Assembly (NCBI GenBank): GCA_024220525.1 | Contig: JAMYWO010000072.1 | Coordinates: 34,134 to 98,133 of the forward strand | DNA length: 64,000 nucleotides | Source of the DNA: Cochliopodium minus | Lineage: Eukaryota > Discosea > Himatismenida > Cochliopodiidae | Reading direction: 5' to 3' | Shown here: one piece after another, positions 11,939 through 23,727 of the stretch | How positions within the stretch are numbered: position 1 is the first letter of the stretch | How the letters are laid out: every line of letters starts with the position of its first letter | Translations under genes and position numbers: made by a program | Notes under the pieces: model-generated | The model's input: the letters and a program-made list of their open reading frames with translations, nothing else | The model's database searches: none | Told to the model about the DNA's origin: nothing

Positions 11939-12350
11939 ATGAAAAAACAAAACAATCCTGAGAAAACATCAAAAAAGAATCTTTTCTATCTACTGACAGA
12001 AGGTGTAACCAACAACATAGGCTTCAAGTACAACGACATATGTAATTTTGTGGTGAAATTGATTAATAAAAATGAATGGATACAAGTTACCAAAGATCGC
12101 AAACATGGTGGCAGATTAGGATTCAGGGTATGATTATACTTCAATTTGCAATATATATATTATACATTTTCAAACATTTAATTTTGTTTTTATACATATT
12201 GCTATATAGGCTCTTACATCAAGTGGATTCAAGATATCTGACAGCATCTTGAACAAAAACGGCAGAATCGAACCTCGATGCATTGCTAACTTGAAAAACT
12301 TCTTGAAAGAGGTGGTGAAGGATGATAGATTCAAAAATCCATTCTTATGA
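11939..12350 (+). CDS. Small basic orphan protein, two exons
   Basis: Exons 11939-12127 and 12210-12350 join at phase 0 to give 109 aa, starting MKKQNNPEKT. I do not recognise it. The order of helices and short strands (LFYLLTEG, YNDICNFVVKLI, then KDRKHGGRLGFR) could be a small winged-helix-like fold, but no known signature is visible. The exons have good base composition and a clean intron, so it is likely real. Confidence 0.55.
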
Positions 12351-12413
12351 ATAGGTACATTGCTATATACTATGAATGAATGTTTTTAATTAAATATTAT
12401 TCTTTTTGTTATC

Positions 12414-13015
12414 TTAATTAATTTGTTCTTTATTCTCTTTCTTTTGTTGTTCATCCAATTGTTCTTTCAATTGGCTGTTTTCCATTATCAAAAATTCATT
12501 CTTCATCGTTAATTCTTCTATTTTTTTCTTCAATTCTTCCATCGAATTGTTATCCTGCGATATTGTTTCGCTAATTTTTCTTTCTTCTTCTTCTTTTCTT
12601 AATTTCTCTTTTTTTCTTTCCAATTTGATTGCATATTCTTCTAATTTGTCTTGATCCATTTGTTCTGTACCTTTCAATACCTTCACACGATAAAATCCTA
12701 TTGTTTTCAAAAAAAGCTCGTTATTTCCGCTATATCATTAAATTAATACCCTTTATATATTAATTTATCACCTCTATGCTGAACAAAATTTTTGACTGTT
12801 TTGATTGAGGTATTATTCAAATTCTCTTGCTGATTGGGCAATACGGGTATTACTATGATCTCATATTTTGGATTGATTTGGTGAGATACTGCAAAAAATT
12901 TTCCAATTTCGCTCAATATCTTTTTTGAATTATAATCTTCATTCAATTCATGTTCTTCAAATCCAACTCTGATCCATTCTTCTGTTCTAATTGCAAATGA
13001 AAATGGAGTATACAT
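12414..13015 (-). CDS. Orphan protein with C-terminal coiled coil and a possible 20-nt intron
   Basis: The first exon (13015-12750) encodes a mixed alpha/beta domain (WIRVGFEEHEL, YEIIVIPVLPNQQE) ending YKG. The second (12729-12414) begins GGNNELFLKTIGFYRV and ends in a charged coiled coil of about 70 residues. Between them lie only 20 nt, starting GT and ending AG, and removing them keeps the frame. Without that intron the first frame stops at YKGY and the second piece lacks an ATG near its conserved-looking start. Total 193 aa. Function unknown. Confidence 0.6.
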
Positions 13016-13088
13016 TTTAATACTTTTTTCCTATAAAAATGCCCCTTTCTTTTTTTATTATAATTTTAAAAAAATCGAATCAAAGAAA

Positions 13089-14437
<1,349 letters not shown>

Positions 14438-14439
14438 GT

Positions 14440-14580
14440 ATTTAATTTTTTTTTTATTTTTTATTTTTTATTTTTTTATTTTTTTATTTTTTTATTTTTT
14501 ATTTTTTTATTTTTTATTTTTTTATTTTTTTATTTTTTATTTTTTTATTTTTTTATTTTTTTATTTTTTTATTTTTTTAT
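14440..14580. repeat. ATTTTTT microsatellite ending at the N
   Basis: Units of A followed by five to seven T run up to the N. It begins inside the NDUFAF7 intron, so the assembly broke in an intronic simple repeat. Confidence 0.9.
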
Positions 14581-14581
14581 N
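14581..14581. other. Single N, assembly joint 1
   Basis: The gene to the left (NDUFAF7) loses its 3' end and the gene to the right loses its 5' end here. The 77 bases that follow are identical to the 77 before the N at 48296. Confidence 0.9.
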
Positions 14582-17290
14582 ATTAAATACAATGAAAATA
14601 TTGAAATTATAAAGTATTTGATTGAAAGTAAAAAATTTGATTTTAAAATGAAAGATAATAAAGGGAATAGTATTTTGCATTTGGCTTGTAAAAAAAATAA
14701 AAATGTTGAAATAATAAAGTATTTGGTTGATGAATTGAAATTTGATTTAAAAAGCCAAAATAATACGTATTTTACCCCCATATGTCTTGCATGTCGTAGA
14801 AATGAAAAAGTTGAAGTTTTGAAATATCTTTTTGATGAAAAAAAATGCATTTTTGAATCGACAGAGGAATATGAAAGCTTGCCTGTACATTTTGCATGCG
14901 AAAACAAAAATTTTGAAGTGGTGAAATACTTTATTGAGAAAAACAAGTTTGATTTGGAACTTGTAAATGGGAACGAAGAATCTGTGAGTGAGATTCTATT
15001 TTACAATAAGTATTTTTCGTTTGACTCTTTGAAATATTTGATTGAAAACATTTCTGGGTTGAGATCAAACTTTGAATTGTTTGATGATATTTGTCTCAAG
15101 TTTATAAAATCTAACAAACAAATAAATTTAATATTCAACCGTTTATTTGAAGAATTGAAATGGGATGTTGATGTCGGGTCCAAATTTGATGAAATTATAA
15201 AGTGTTTGTACCAAAACAAATATGTTGACATTGAAACAATAAATTTTTTGGTTGAGAAGTTCAAAAATAAAACTGGTTTGAAAAATGTCGATGGAACAAT
15301 ATTGGACAAAAACAATTTGGCTTTTCTAATTCTCTACAACAAAAATTTGGAGACCATCAAATATTTCATCGAAGAAAAAAAGATCGATATAAATTCGAAT
15401 TCAAAAATTTTGAAGAGTATTTTTGGAAATCACAACATCCCTATTGAATACATCAGATTTTTGGCGCAGGAGAAAAAAATTGAATTTCATTCTCAAGAAA
15501 CCCTCTCTCTTTTGAATGTATGTTTCCGCTTATACAAAATAAAAATAGAAATGGTGAAATTTTTGGTGGCGGAGATGAAAGTGGACTTTTGGGCGATTAT
15601 ACCTCTAAAATCTTGTTCGCTTGCAAGCACATTGTTTGAATACAGCAGAATCAGTTTGGAAATGATCAGATATTTGTTTGAAGAAACAAAGGTAGATTCT
15701 TTTCTTAGCGAAGGGAAAAAAACACCTTTCCACAGTTTGTTCTTTAACATAAATATTGATTTTGAGATTGTGAAATATTTTGTTGAAGAGAGGGGAATCG
15801 ACATTAATGGTCACTTTGATGGTCGAAGTTTGGTTTTTCTTTTGATTAAAAACCGGGGTGTTTTCGATCTTGATTTTCTGAAATATATCCTCGATAAAAA
15901 ATGTGATTTGTACTTGGAGATGGAGAATGAAAGGGAAAATATATCTCTACTCAATACTTTGCTTGCTCATTCGAGTATTAATTTGGAAATATTGAAGTAT
16001 TTGGTTGAAGAAAAGAATGTTGATTTAAACTTGAAAAACGAATATGAAGAGGATGGAATCAATTTTTTGATGAGTAATCCAAACATTGATCTTGAAATCT
16101 TGAGCTATTTGCACGAGAAAGAATATTTTGAGAATGTTGATCCAAATCCGATAAGCAAATTACTCTCCAATCCAAAAACCAACATTGGCATTATTAAATT
16201 TCTTGTTGAAAAAAAATATTTACGAAAGGAAATGTTTCAGGATTATGATTCATTTGAAGTAATTGAAAAGCTGATTTCAAATAAAAATTTTGGTTTGGAA
16301 ACATTCAAATATTTAGATCAAAATGGAGTTGATTTTACTGAAAAAGATCAAGACAATTACTCCCTCCTCCATGTGTATCTCCTCCAAAATTCATTTATCA
16401 AAGAGGAAGTTATCAAATATTTTGTTGAGGAGAAAGGTGTCAATTTTCAAGAAGTTTTTGTTGGTGAGTATGGCACTTATCTCCACTCTTTGTGTTCGAA
16501 TGAATACACCAAATTGGGTGTAATTAAATATTTGGCTGAAAAAAAATGTGATTTTAACCTGGTTCAAGAACACGATGATTTGAAGAATACTCCTCTTCAT
16601 CTTTTGTGCCAAGTAAATTATTACTTTGATACAGTAAAATACTTGATTGAAGAGCAAAAATATGGGGTTGACAAGAAAAACTCAAAGGGAGAAACCATTC
16701 TTTTTTCTTCTCTTCTTAATGAATTTGCTGAAATTACCAATTTTTTGCTTCAACAAAAAGATTGTGACGTTAATTTGCAAAATAGAAAAAAACTTGCTCC
16801 TCTTCATTGTATTGGTGGCGGGTTTCTTGAAAGAGAAACTTTTATCCTTTTTATTTGCAAAAAAGCAGATTTGAGTCTTCAAAACAAATCAAAAGAAACC
16901 TGCAGAGCTTCTCTCAAAAATAATGAAGAAGCATTAAAATATATCAAAGAATTTGAAAGTGGAAAACTTTGGCAAATAGAATACCACAAATACTTCCCAA
17001 AAGATGTCAAAGAAATGATTGAAACAACTGTCCTTTCTCTCAAACTCAAAACAAAATCACTTTTTAAGCTTAAATTTCCAAAGTATGTTGTTCATATGAT
17101 CATCCAACAAATGATTGCTCTTTCTTTTCCTCCTTCTTGTGAAAAAACAAACAATATCGAAATTGATGAAAAAAGAACAAAAAGGAAGAGGGAGATTAAG
17201 GACTACAGTGATCAAGGTGAAGTTAATGATGAAGACAATCAAGATAATTTTGGCATGGATGAAGATGAAGAAATTAGTGAAGATTATTAA
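14582..17290 (+). CDS. Ankyrin-like repeat family protein, 3' part
   Basis: One open frame of about 900 residues with no start, entering from the N. It is made of some 25 degenerate units of about 33 residues with the core xxEIIKYLIEEKKxDxxxK, often with the linker TPLHLLCQ. This is the ankyrin helix pattern, though many units lack the TPLH turn. The end is a non-repeat module (SLFKLKFPKYVVHMII, about residues 830-850) followed by a basic patch (KRTKRKREIK) and an acidic tail, which suggests a nuclear or chromatin-linked place but does not prove it. The missing 5' part is almost certainly at 47486-48295, since 77 bp overlap exactly. Joined through that overlap, the coding length is 3105 nt, an exact multiple of three. 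Confidence 0.85.
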   Translation: MKYNENIEIIKYLIESKKFDFKMKDNKGNSILHLACKKNKNVEIIKYLVDELKFDLKSQNNTYFTPICLACRRNEKVEVLKYLFDEKKCIFESTEEYESLPVHFACENKNFEVVKYFIEKNKFDLELVNGNEESVSEILFYNKYFSFDSLKYLIENISGLRSNFELFDDICLKFIKSNKQINLIFNRLFEELKWDVDVGSKFDEIIKCLYQNKYVDIETINFLVEKFKNKTGLKNVDGTILDKNNLAFLILYNKNLETIKYFIEEKKIDINSNSKILKSIFGNHNIPIEYIRFLAQEKKIEFHSQETLSLLNVCFRLYKIKIEMVKFLVAEMKVDFWAIIPLKSCSLASTLFEYSRISLEMIRYLFEETKVDSFLSEGKKTPFHSLFFNINIDFEIVKYFVEERGIDINGHFDGRSLVFLLIKNRGVFDLDFLKYILDKKCDLYLEMENERENISLLNTLLAHSSINLEILKYLVEEKNVDLNLKNEYEEDGINFLMSNPNIDLEILSYLHEKEYFENVDPNPISKLLSNPKTNIGIIKFLVEKKYLRKEMFQDYDSFEVIEKLISNKNFGLETFKYLDQNGVDFTEKDQDNYSLLHVYLLQNSFIKEEVIKYFVEEKGVNFQEVFVGEYGTYLHSLCSNEYTKLGVIKYLAEKKCDFNLVQEHDDLKNTPLHLLCQVNYYFDTVKYLIEEQKYGVDKKNSKGETILFSSLLNEFAEITNFLLQQKDCDVNLQNRKKLAPLHCIGGGFLERETFILFICKKADLSLQNKSKETCRASLKNNEEALKYIKEFESGKLWQIEYHKYFPKDVKEMIETTVLSLKLKTKSLFKLKFPKYVVHMIIQQMIALSFPPSCEKTNNIEIDEKRTKRKREIKDYSDQGEVNDEDNQDNFGMDEDEEISEDY

Positions 17291-17416
17291 TCATTTAATA
17301 TTTTTTTTTCTTCATATCACATGATTTTCATCCGGATTTTAATTAAAATATAACATTAAATTTAAGAATTATTTTTTATTCCAAATACCATTTCTCAAAT
17401 ACTACATTTACCTGTA

Positions 17417-19798
17417 TTAATCAAATTTAAATAAAGAAGCAAACAAGACAGCTTTGTTTTTCCAACTTTCAAATTCACCCAAAAAAGAGAGAGAATCATT
17501 GTTAAAGGGAAGGAAAACAGGGTCGAACTGGAAAGAGACATGAGGATACTTAAAGTAAACATACAAAGCTCTGAGCGAGTCATTGAAAGAAAAGAAATTG
17601 TTGAAACCATAATTTTTTTCTGAATCTTTGAGAATTGGTGAATATTTCGTGAGGATCAATCCAAAGTTTTTTGGATCACTGAGTTCCTTTTTTTTTTTTT
17701 TTTTGGAAATTTCAAAATTAATTTAAATATTAAAAATTTATGAAAAAGTAAATCTACAAGTGTTTTTGGGACTGATTCAATGGAACTGGATCTCATCAAG
17801 AGAATCTTCATTATTTGTGAATTGAATATTAAAAAGGCTTTGGGAATTTTCATCAGAATTTCTAAAAGTTCGTTTGAGCTTTTCTCGATTGGAATGTAGA
17901 TTTTCAATTTGGCGAAATAGTCCCAAGAATCTTTTTTTAAATTAAAAAAATAATAAAGAAAAAAATGAAAATAAAAAATTTTTAAAAAATAAAAACAAGA
18001 CAAAAAAATATTACCTTCGTTTAAGTTATATAAGTCCACTTCACCATTTTCAAGTCGAGGAAACTTAATTTTCAACTCTTTGCAAATTTGCTTGAACACA
18101 AAAGTGAAAATAGATAAAGGATCATAATTTATTTTGTCTTTTTTATACAATGATTTGGGTGTTTGGTTATCTTGTATATAGTCTTTTTAATTGTAAAAAA
18201 AAAAAAAAAATTTTGAATTATTAATAATTAATTTTTCATTTAAATTATGTTAACCAAAATCACTGCAACTCATTTCATCGTTGATATCAAATGGATTGTA
18301 ATCTTCAAATGGATTGTCGCCTTGGATGATTAATGGGATAAAAAAAAAAATTTTATGAAAATTATAAAAAATAAAAAATAAAAATGCAAATTAAATAAAA
18401 AATAAAAACAAAAAAAAAAAAATAAAAAAAATGAAAAATGAAAACTAAAAAATAAAAAATATAAAAAAAGAATAAATTAAATTTAAAAAAAAAAACCAGA
18501 TGTCTGCAATTTTATGTTTTCTTCGTACTCCAGATCCCTTTTTCTTTGTTCCAAAACATGCTCCAAAACATTGGGAAGACTCTGAGACAAAGGCAAAGAA
18601 GAGAAAGAAGAATGCTGGAACAAGGAATCCAAGAAGAAATTAGTGATGTGGTCCTTGGTTCGGTTTTGATAAAGAAAGTCAATTTCGTTGTTATACTTCA
18701 ATGCATCTTTTAAATCATTAAAAAAAAGTTTTAATTAAAAAATTTTTATCAAAAAGAATTTATCTAATGAAAATGTGTCAGTAAATAAAAAATGATCAAT
18801 ATTGTGTCATTTATACGTTTATATCATTTTTATTAATTTTTTCAAAATTTTTTTAATGTTTTTTTTTAATTTTGTAAACCTTCAAAATATTGTTTGTAGC
18901 TGGTCACTTGCTCAATATCCAAAGATTCTGTTCCTTTCTCTTTAGTTTTTTGGTTTGTCGGAAAATAGATGCTGAGCAAACGGAATTTTCTCGTGTGATC
19001 TATTATCACTTTCAATGGTCTGTTTTCTTTTTGGAATTTGTGGTAGTTGACCTCGAACCCAAAATGAATAGGAACATTGTGGAAAATGCCTGTTTTGATC
19101 AAAATTAGATATTTTTAAATATATATTCAGATGAATATTTATATTTCCAAAAAAAGAATATTATAATAAAATTAAATAATTATATTTATCATTCAATAAA
19201 AATTTTTTTTTATGTTTTGACCATCTTTTGGAAGATATTCCATTTCTAGAAAGAGATCACGGCCATAAAAATTTCTTTGATCTTCTGAGATCATTCTAAT
19301 GATCCTCAAGGAATTCTTCATCTCATCAGGGATGGATCTGAAATAATGGATGCATGTCAATACCCCGACAGTGGACAATTGAACATCTTGAAGATTCGAT
19401 TCCAATTTCTTCACCATCTCTTCAAAGGATGGATCCTCCACTTTCTTCTCATCCTTAAAGAACAATTCGATTTCATCTATCATTGAATTGATCACATCGA
19501 GATAATGATGGAAGATGATCTTTCCCATCGTCTTGCATGTGATCGAAAAAGCAGCCAAAGCTTCCATATTGAGGTATTTCAACAACTCTTTGATTATCAT
19601 CTTGGGAATATGGAATAAGGAAGTATCATGAGATAGGATGATGGTTTCTTCATTGGATGGATACATCAAATTTCTGAGAGAATTCTCAATATTCCTCAAT
19701 TCTTCAATATTACTTGTGAATTTCTCACTATATTTTTCATATTTCTTCAATTTGAGAGATTTATCATTCCCTTTGATTGCCCTTTTACTTTGAGACAT
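17417..19798 (-). CDS. F-box-like protein, seven exons
   Basis: Exons 19798-19222, 19089-18880, 18706-18497, 18320-18255, 18182-18015, 17930-17758 and 17686-17417 keep one frame, mostly with phase-1 introns starting G|GT. The N-terminal part has a helical stretch typical of an F-box: IPKMIIKELLKYLNMEALAAFSITCKTMG (about residues 69-97; quoted in two halves: IPKMIIKELLKYLNME and ALAAFSITCKTMG). F-box proteins carry substrates to SCF ubiquitin ligases. The rest (about 460 residues) has no repeat or domain I can name; NFGLILTKYSPIL and YVYFKYPHVSF look like a compact globular end. Length is about 550 aa. Confidence 0.65.
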
Positions 19799-19888
19799 TT
19801 TTTTTTTTATTTATAATTAATATTTAATTTTTTTAACTTTATAAACTCCATAATATCTTTATCTTTTTCAGTTCAATCAAATTTTTTT

Positions 19889-22655
19889 TCATTTTTTTTC
19901 GACGTGACCATGCAATTCAATATGCACAGGGCATTCAGGGTTAGGCTCTGGGAAATTTCCACCAATGGCATCTGTAAAATTCTCAAAGGCGACAAGAGAG
20001 AAATTTTGGAAAGTGGGTGTAGGAGTCTTTCAAAAAAAATTCAAAAAAAATTTGGTATAAAAAAGAAATTTCAAAAAAAATGAAGAAAAAAAAAAATCAA
20101 AAAATATTACCCCATTAAGTGATTGGATCCATGCATTTATCATCATTGTAGAAGCACCAGTACATACAGAAAACCAAGAACCGAAACGACGGGTTTGTAA
20201 TGGGAGAGCCTTGTTAGGTAAAAAAAAAATAACAATAAGAAAATAATAATTTATAAATGAATAAAAATTTAATTTAAAATTAAATAAATAAAAAAATATA
20301 ACAAAAAATTAATTTCAAAAGTGAATAAAATATAAATATTAAAATAAAAAAAGAAAAAAATACCTTTGGGATGAAAGAGATGTCTTTGTGGGTAAAAATG
20401 CGGCTAGGAGTCAACATTTCCTTAACCTTGGACTCCAACAAAGAATAGTACTTGTCCCAATCGTCCAACTTTAAAGACTTGATGTCGCCGAGCTCCTTGA
20501 GACACAAGGAAACGAGGCTTTCGGCCTCCATGTGGTAGATCTCCTTGTGGAACTTGACCAATGTCTCGGAAGGGATGCTGCCGGAAATTTCCGACGTTTT
20601 GTTCCATTGTTGAAACACTGATATTGGAAGTGTGTTGCTTTCGTCGCCGTTCATGCAAACCCAGCATGGATTTTCTTTCCTCCCTATTTTTTTTTTTTTA
20701 AACAATGGGATTTTAATTTTTAATTTAAATTTTTATTTAAAAATCTTTATTTTTGAATAAATTTAGATTATTTGTTATTCATTAAATCCCTTTTTTAATT
20801 TTTTTATTATTATTATTTTTTATTTTATTTTCTATTTCATTTTAATTTTTCATTTTTTTTTATAAAGAACTTTTTCTTAATTTTTCTTTTTTACCGGAGT
20901 AATGGTTGACAATGATGGAGTAACTGTAAGAAGACCCCGAAATGTATGGAATTCCCAACTTAGAAGTGGCCACTCCCACTGCCCTATCAAAAAACGTTCC
21001 ATAATCTATACAGTTGAACACCACATTACTTTCCTAAAAAATAATAATGATAAAAATAAAAAAAATAATAAAATCAAAATAAAAAATAAAAAAAACTTTA
21101 AAAATAAAAATAAATGAAAAATGAATAAATGAACAAAAATATAAAAAAATATAAAAAAAAATGAAAGCATAATAAAAAGTAAAAAATAAAAAATATTAAA
21201 AAATAATAAAAAATAATTCAATAAAATTAAAAATCAAAAAAAATCAAAAAATAAAAATGAATAAAATATTAAATAAAAATAAAAATAATGTAATAAGAAA
21301 TATTAAAAAAAAAAAAAGAATGGAAAAAAAATTAAATTACTTCTAAAATCTCAACAACTTTCTCCCAGTTGGTGACTGCGTTGGTGTTGATGGCCTCTAT
21401 CTCGGATCTCAGGTTATGGTATTTTTGAAGATTTTTTTTGGCAGCGACCACTTTGAGTTTTCCAATGTCTGTCAAAGTTTTTGATGAAAAAAATTAAAAA
21501 ACCACACTTGAAAAAAAATAAAAAAAAATGTGGAAAATAAAAAATTATTTAATAAATTAACGGAAAAAATGAAAAATAAAATATATAATAGAAGTAAAAA
21601 AAAATTGAAAGAAAAAAATAATAAAAATTATCTTAATAAAATAAATAATATAAAAATAATTATCTTTTAAATTTAAAAGAGAAATTTTTCATTAAAAAAT
21701 CAAAAAAAGTTACCTTTTTTTGTGAAGAGAATTTGTCTGTTGAGATTGGTAGGATCCACAGTGTCCATGTCAAGCAAAAAGATTTTTTTGACGCCCATTC
21801 TGGCCAACCCCATTGCGACGTTGGTTCCAAGTCCTAATAAAAATAAATGATACGGAATTGGGGTTTTTAAAGTTTTAAAAACTGTAAATTTTGAAATTGA
21901 TAAAAATGGAAAATGGATTTTTTTAAAAAAATTTTTTTGATCCCTTTTTTTTTTTTGATCTTTGAAAACAAAAAATTTGAAGTTAAAGGGTTTTCTTTAT
22001 TATTGTAAAGATCAGTTTTTCATCAAATTTTTTACTATTTCTGAATGAGAAAGATGAAAATACCCCTCTTCATATCTTTATTTAATAATATATAAATTGT
22101 CTCAATCCAACTTTATAATATATTTAATCTTTTCAACACAATCTTTCAAATCTTATTTTCAATCTTATACAAAAAATTATAATTTATAAGCGAAATTTGA
22201 TCATCATTAAGAACCATAAATGAGATTCACAGAATAATTAAATTATATTTGAATAAATTTTTTTAATACCCCCCACTCCCAATACTGCAGCCACTGTGTT
22301 CTGGACATTGAATTGATGGAAGTTTTCCAGCACCCTCTGTCTATCGAAAACATCCCCCTCGGTGAATTGGATGGGTTCATCCTTAACCATGTTCTTTCTA
22401 ATTGGATGTTCTGGCAATTCCAACACCAATTTTATATCTTCCTTCTTTTTAAGCTGAAAAAGAAAGATATTACCAAAAAATTATTATTATATTTTTCTTC
22501 TCATCAAATAAGGATATATCCATTGAATATGCAAATAATTAATTGATATGACGATAAAAATTTCGTTTAATTTATATATTGATTTTATTGAACAAAAAGA
22601 ATACCTCTTTGCTCTTTTTATTTTTCTTCTTTTCAGCATGCTCCCTTTCATCCAT
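19889..22655 (-). CDS. ThiF/MoeB-type E1-like adenylating enzyme, eight exons
   Basis: Eight exons (22655-22605, 22453-22270, 21833-21714, 21468-21341, 21033-20895, 20683-20364, 20209-20111, 20026-19889) fit in phase and give 392 aa. The Rossmann loop GVGGLGTNVA and the next strand (KIFLLDMDTVDPTNLNRQ, with the NxNRQ arginine) and the Mg-binding Asp in FNCIDYG are those of the family that adenylates ubiquitin-like proteins or ThiS/MoaD. A CWVC pair suggests half of a zinc knuckle. A catalytic cysteine for thioester transfer is not obvious. It is not clearly UBA5, MOCS3 or ATG7, so the substrate is unknown. The N-terminus is lysine-rich. The gene is divergent with the ERF4-like gene over 182 bp. 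Confidence 0.85.
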
Positions 22656-22837
22656 TTTGCTTGCCTATTTTTTTTAATTTTTTTCATTTGTGAATTGAAA
22701 AAAAAACATTATTTTGAAGCCATCCTAATGAAAATCTTGTTGATTCAAAGAATTAAACAAAATTTCAATTCTTCTGAATTTTTGGACTAATTCTTTTTTA
22801 TCTTCTCACTCTATTTCTTTAAAAAAAAAAAATAGGT

Positions 22838-23421
22838 ATGGAGAAAGTATTTACTTCAAACAGATCGGTCACCATCCCCTTAGAAATTAAAGGATTTTTT
22901 AAACACCCTAAATTCAATCAAGAATTTCCACTTTGTTTGAATGGAATAGTAAAAAAAAATTTTCTTACTCTTTTTAACTCTTTAATATGTTGCAAATTAA
23001 AATAGATTGATGAGAATGAATACGAAAATATATTGATTAATTTCAATCAAATATCGTTTATGAAAATATGGCTCCTATTTTCTCTTTGTAAAAAAAAAAA
23101 AAAAAAATTAAATTAATTTCAATTTTTACGATGGAAAAAAAAAAAGCATTATTATCTTTGATCAACATCTTGATATTATCAATAGTATTGATAAAATATA
23201 GTGAACATACAAAAGCAGTCAAAATAATCTTCACTACCTGTTTCCCATTGATCATGTTAATAAGTTTCTATCTCATTTATAAAACCCTCAAATTTAATAC
23301 AGATCTAAATAAATACTGCAAAGTGCTGAACGAAAATTTCTTTCAAAAGGGAGATCCAATATTCTTCAAATCTAGTTTTAGAAAATTAACAATTGAATAC
23401 ACTGTTGAAGTGTTTGATTAA
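22838..23421 (+). CDS. ERF4/GOLGA7-like palmitoyltransferase subunit, three exons
   Basis: ERF4 (GOLGA7 in animals) is the small partner of the DHHC enzyme ERF2/ZDHHC9 and is required for palmitoylation of Ras at the ER or Golgi. Exons 22838-22948, 23006-23087 and 23147-23421 join in phase to about 155 aa. The start (KVFTSNRSVTIPLEIKGFF), the PxxLNGIIDENEYENIL segment and the last part (KYCKVLNENFF, FRKLTIEYTVEVFD) follow the family plan, in which the end reads as a strand repeating ExxIY. Two hydrophobic segments lie in the middle, where the family has its membrane-embedded part. Identity is low, so this is a family-level call. The first two exons are short and easily missed. Confidence 0.65.
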
Positions 23422-23727
23422 AAATTTTTAAAGTTTAACTTTCAATATTAATCAAGATTTAAACTTTGTTTTATTTTGAAAGTTTCCAAAAGATCAAAAC
23501 TAAATTTTTGTATGAAGTTTAAAGTAAATTTTTGGGTCAAGTAAAAAGGAATGACAATCTTGAACAAGAGAACCAGATCCAAAAAACCAAAGTTCTATAT
23601 TTTCGATAAAATACTGAATATAAAATAAAAAATTAAATCAATCTTTTGGATATCAATGGCTTTTATTTTTTAAATTCAAAAATTGATCGTTAATCAAAAA
23701 AAAAACATATAAATTTGTTCCTAAATC
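23422..23727. other. Spacer between convergent genes
   Basis: A/T-rich, no supported gene. It should hold two 3' ends. Confidence 0.5.

Noticed and set aside
14440-14580. Tandem repeats as a CRISPR-like or telomere array
   Set aside because: Units are only A and T of 6-9 bp without spacers, and they lie inside introns.
21006-21221. Hydrophobic minus-strand frame resembling a membrane protein
   Set aside because: It is an A/T-rich intron of the E1-like gene; poly-T read as Phe/Leu makes false membrane helices.
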